From Chromatiales bacterium (GTDB lineage: Bacteria > Pseudomonadota > Gammaproteobacteria > JACCYU01): 9,048 bases of DNA. Below are positions 6,473 to 9,048 of this stretch, in pieces. The stretch's first letter is position 1. The number at the start of each line of letters is the position of its first letter. Both the position numbers and the translations under genes were made by a program. The stretch is from contig JAPSGG010000035.1 in the NCBI GenBank assembly GCA_031177845.1, positions 1 to 9,048 on the forward strand. The letters are read 5' to 3'. The notes under the pieces are model-generated. The model saw only the letters and a list, made by a program, of their open reading frames with translations. It was not told the DNA's origin and did not search any database.

Positions 6473-7612
6473 TTACTCAACTGCGCGTGCGGACGATCTT
6501 GCGCCCGCGCCCGCGACCTCGTCGAAATAGCTCTCCAGCGTCGCCGCCCGGTGCGCGGCGGTGTGCGCGGATAACACGCGTTGAAGCGCGTGCTCGCCAA
6601 CCCGCCGTCGCTCAGGCTCCGGCATCTCGGTCAGGTACTGCAACGCATTGTCTGCCGAATGGCATACGAAGATCTCGTCGCCCGGCGTGAAGAATTCATC
6701 GAGTCCGCGCCAGGCATCGGTGATCACGGGCACCCCACAGGCAGCCGCTTCGAATAGACGGACGCTAGGTGAGTAACCGGCCGTCACCATCGGCGCGCGA
6801 GTTACATTTAATGTAAATCGCTGGGCGTTATAGAACCGCCGGTGCTTGCCGGGTGGCAGGTGCTCGATGCGCCGCACGTTGCGCGGCCACTCCACAGTCG
6901 CCGGGTACTGCGGGCCGGCGACCACAAAGCGGCCCTGGGGCCAGCGCCGTGCAGATTCCAATAGCAAGCGATTCAGCGGCAACTGCCGGTCATCGCTGTA
7001 GGTGCCAAGATAGCCGAGGTCGTATTCACCCTCTTCCTGTTCGGGATAGTAGAGATCGGGATCGACGCTGCAATAAAGCGCGCGCGGGCGGCGCGCATGA
7101 TATTCGCGCTGCAGCCGCTTCAATAAGGGGCCGCCCGTGAAGGATAAATACAAGTCGTAGCACGGGATCAATGCCGGCGAGAGATACTCATAATCCTGCT
7201 GCGTCAGCTTGGCCAGTGTCACGGGCGTATCGATGTCATAGAATGCCGTGACGCCTTCAGCCTGATCGATCACCCATTCGCCGACCTCTACGCCGTTGAG
7301 CACGTACGAACCCACGATCACCAGGCCCGCTTGCCGAATCGCATCGCGGAAGCGATCCTTGAGTTCGTCTAGGCTCGCATATAGACAGGTCCTCCCGAAG
7401 GGCGGATCGGGCAAATCGCGCTGCGTTGCATACCAGGGTACATCGCGCTCCAGGAAAAGCACGTCGTGACCGCGCGCGGCGAGCGCCTTGACCAGCGCGC
7501 GATATGTGGTCGCGTGGCCATTGCCCCAGGAGGAGGTGATTGACAGCCCGAGGATGACGATGCGCAGCTGATCGCAGGGCTTTTCCGGCAACTGTGAGAA
7601 CTCTGTGTTCAT
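6473..7612 (-). CDS. CgeB-like glycosyltransferase
   Basis: A 379-residue putative glycosyltransferase with two Rossmann-like halves (GT-B fold), probably cytosolic. The first half begins LRIVILGLSITSSWGNGHATTYR (residues about 16-38) and includes VLFLERDVPWY, features of the CgeB/spore-maturation group. The second half has the donor-sugar region: APMVTAGYSPSVRLFEAAACG, about 273-293, then VPVITDAW and GLDEFF, where Glu288 of the RLFEAA motif would contact the nucleotide sugar as in related GT-B enzymes. The substrate is unknown. Its ATG (7612-7610) overlaps the TGA of the upstream SDR gene (7611-7609) as ATGA, indicating coupled translation. Its second half clearly resembles the truncated gene at 8500, so they are paralogues, although well diverged. 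Confidence 0.85.
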   Translation of the reverse strand: MNTEFSQLPEKPCDQLRIVILGLSITSSWGNGHATTYRALVKALAARGHDVLFLERDVPWYATQRDLPDPPFGRTCLYASLDELKDRFRDAIRQAGLVIVGSYVLNGVEVGEWVIDQAEGVTAFYDIDTPVTLAKLTQQDYEYLSPALIPCYDLYLSFTGGPLLKRLQREYHARRPRALYCSVDPDLYYPEQEEGEYDLGYLGTYSDDRQLPLNRLLLESARRWPQGRFVVAGPQYPATVEWPRNVRRIEHLPPGKHRRFYNAQRFTLNVTRAPMVTAGYSPSVRLFEAAACGVPVITDAWRGLDEFFTPGDEIFVCHSADNALQYLTEMPEPERRRVGEHALQRVLSAHTAAHRAATLESYFDEVAGAGARSSARAVE

Positions 7613-8463
7613 CCGTTGACGACCGTGCCGCCGTTGGGGTGCAACACCTGGCCGGTGATATAGGATGCGTCTTGGCTCGCCAGAAACACGTAGCTGGGCG
7701 CAACCTCGTCCGGCTGACCGGCGCGCTTCATGGGTGTGTATTCGCCGAAGTGCGCGACCTCTTCGCCGCCAAAGGTAGCCGGAATCAGCGGCGTCCAGAT
7801 TGGCCCCGGTGCCACCGCGTTGACGCGGATCCCGTCGCCAACCAGATTCTTGGCGAGCGAGCGCGTGAAGCTCACGATCGCGCCCTTGGTGGCGGAATAG
7901 TCCATGAGCGTGGCATTGCCGAGGTAAGCATTCACCGAGGTCGTGTTGATGATGGCGCTGCCCTCATGCAGGTGCGGGAGGGCCGCCTTGGCCATGTAGA
8001 AAAACGAGAAGATATTGGTCTTGAACGTACGCTCGAGCTGCTCGGCGCTGATGTCCGAGAGCTTCTTCTTCGGATGCTGCTCGGCGGCGTTATTGACCAG
8101 GATGTCGAGGTGGCCTAGCTCGTCAATGGTCTTTTGCACTGCCTGCTGGCAGAAGGACTCGTCCGCCACGTCGCCGGCGATCGCCACGCACCGGCGGCCT
8201 TGTCCCTCGACCTGCCGGCGCGTCTCCTCTGCATCCTCGTGCTCTTCGAGGTAGGCGATGGCCACATCCGCGCCTTCCTTCGCGAAAGCGATGGCGACCG
8301 CGCGCCCGATTCCGCTGTCCCCACCGGTAATGAGCGCGACCTTGCCTTCCAATCTTCTGCAACCGCGATAACCTTCGCTGCTGGGCTTCGGCTCCATCTC
8401 CGCTTCCACACCGGGCTGATGATTCTGGTGCTGCGGGGGAAACTCTTTGTCTTTTGAACTCAT
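7609..8463 (-). CDS. NAD(P)-dependent short-chain dehydrogenase, YghA/YdaD type
   Basis: A 284-residue classical-type SDR oxidoreductase that transfers hydride between NAD(P) and a carbonyl or alcohol; the substrate is not known. The cofactor motif is TGGDSGIG (46-53), followed by NNAA (124-127) and the catalytic set Ser176, Tyr189, Lys193 in TTSVNAY and YSATKGA. APGPIWTPLIPATF (218-231) is as in E. coli YghA and Bacillus general stress protein YdaD. The 40-residue proline- and glutamine-rich front (QHQNHQPGVEAEM) is typical of that subgroup and supports ATG 8463. The ribosome site TGAGG is five bases upstream of this start. It sits 36 bases after one CgeB-like gene and overlaps the next by 4 bases, so it is in their operon. 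It may act on a sugar nucleotide or be a stress enzyme drawn into the cluster. Confidence 0.93.
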   Translation of the reverse strand: MSSKDKEFPPQHQNHQPGVEAEMEPKPSSEGYRGCRRLEGKVALITGGDSGIGRAVAIAFAKEGADVAIAYLEEHEDAEETRRQVEGQGRRCVAIAGDVADESFCQQAVQKTIDELGHLDILVNNAAEQHPKKKLSDISAEQLERTFKTNIFSFFYMAKAALPHLHEGSAIINTTSVNAYLGNATLMDYSATKGAIVSFTRSLAKNLVGDGIRVNAVAPGPIWTPLIPATFGGEEVAHFGEYTPMKRAGQPDEVAPSYVFLASQDASYITGQVLHPNGGTVVNG

Positions 8464-8499
8464 ATTCTCCTCAATTCAACCCATTCATAGGGCAGGATG

Positions 8500-9048
8500 C
8501 TAGGCATACGCGATCGCTGCCTTCGACGCGAGCAGTACCTGCTCGACTTGCCGGGCGCGGTGCGCGTAGGTATGTTCGGCGCACACCCGCCTCAGCGCCG
8601 CCGCGCCAATCTCCCGTGCGCGTTCGGCGGAGAGGGTCATGATCAGGTCGGCGACGTCCTCGCCGTTTTGCGCGACCAGCACCTCGCTGCCGGGCTCCAG
8701 GAACTCATCTAGGCCCAGCCATGCGTCGGTGATCAGGCACGCGCCGGCGCCGGCCGCCTCGAACACCCGCGTGGGTGGGGAAAATCCGATGCGGGCCATG
8801 CTCTCGCGATTGATGTTGATCACGGCGCGCGGCGTGCGGTTAAAGGCATTGTGATCGCGACTGCCGACGTGCCCGAGGTGGCGCACGTTCGGCAATCCGA
8901 TCACGTGCGGCTCCCAGCCGCTGCCGCCTAGTACAAATTCCCGCTCTGGCAGGTGGCGCGCCGGCTTGAAGAAGAACTCCGCTACGCGCGCCTCCCGGTC
9001 CGGCAGCCGATTGCCGAGAAAGCCGAGCAGGGCCTCGAATCGTGGATC
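8500..9048 (-). CDS. CgeB-like glycosyltransferase, N-terminus cut by window edge
   Basis: The frame is open from the right edge to TAG 8502-8500, giving 182 residues of the C-terminal half; a GTG at 8904 is internal, not the start. The edge portion reads DPRFEALLGFLGNRLPDRE and continues through FKPARHLPEREFVLGG into the donor-sugar region. That region has RIGFSPPTRVFEAAGAGACL, then ITDAWLGLDEFLEPGSEVL and a helical tail. These match, motif by motif, the gene at 6473 (SPSVRLFEAAACG, ITDAWRGLDEFFTPGDEI), so the two are paralogous GT-B enzymes of the CgeB-like group. It is the first visible gene of an apparent three-gene operon, 36 bases before the SDR. The substrate is unknown. Confidence 0.88.
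   Translation of the reverse strand, partial: DPRFEALLGFLGNRLPDREARVAEFFFKPARHLPEREFVLGGSGWEPHVIGLPNVRHLGHVGSRDHNAFNRTPRAVININRESMARIGFSPPTRVFEAAGAGACLITDAWLGLDEFLEPGSEVLVAQNGEDVADLIMTLSAERAREIGAAALRRVCAEHTYAHRARQVEQVLLASKAAIAYA

Noticed and set aside
7594..8118. 174-residue plus-strand open frame
   Set aside because: Antisense shadow of the SDR gene in G+C-rich DNA; no domain and no ribosome site.
8500..8904. Glycosyltransferase starting at GTG 8904
   Set aside because: The frame stays open with family-like sequence up to 9048, so this GTG is internal and the gene is cut by the window edge.

Overview
The window looks like chromosomal DNA of a Gammaproteobacterium or a close proteobacterial relative. 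The best phylogenetic clue is a full-length membrane-bound lytic transglycosylase MltF with the enterobacterial domain order. A YghA-type short-chain dehydrogenase and ordinary bacterial signals (strong AGGAGG ribosome sites, a class II tRNA-Ser with encoded CCA, a rho-independent terminator) agree with this. No species can be named from the sequence. By eye, the right half (from about 5100) is more G+C rich than the left (200-1650).

Layout: (1) 1-107 is the C-terminal end of a gene on the plus strand, possibly a YVTN-type beta-propeller, closed by a strong intrinsic terminator (158-191). (2) 226-1407, minus strand, holds a three-part protein (zinc ribbon, winged-helix-like middle, C-terminal TIR/deoxyribosyltransferase-like domain). 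It is followed in the same frame, after its stop, by the remains of a zinc-ribbon/transmembrane gene that has lost its start. (3) 1666-1755 is tRNA-Ser(CGA) on the minus strand. The stretch beyond its 3' end carries short direct repeats and a palindrome and could be the end of an integrated element. (4) 1987-3483 is mltF on the plus strand. (5) 3484-4171 has no intact gene; it contains a frameshifted IS3-family transposase fossil. (6) 4172-5974, plus strand, encodes an FkbM-type methyltransferase and a ferredoxin/metallo-beta-lactamase fusion. (7) 6086-9048, minus strand, encodes a small acidic protein, then an apparent operon in which an SDR oxidoreductase lies between two CgeB-like glycosyltransferases, the upstream one cut by the window edge.

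How the parts may work together: the two glycosyltransferases and the SDR are tightly packed (36 bp gap, then a 4-bp ATGA overlap), which suggests one transcript making or modifying a glycan or sugar-containing metabolite. The neighbouring FkbM methyltransferase might modify the same product, but it lies on the opposite strand and this link is inference. The best candidate for an undescribed system is the zinc ribbon/TIR-like gene beside the tRNA, whose architecture and position resemble solitary defence effectors. No partner gene or integrase is visible inside the window.
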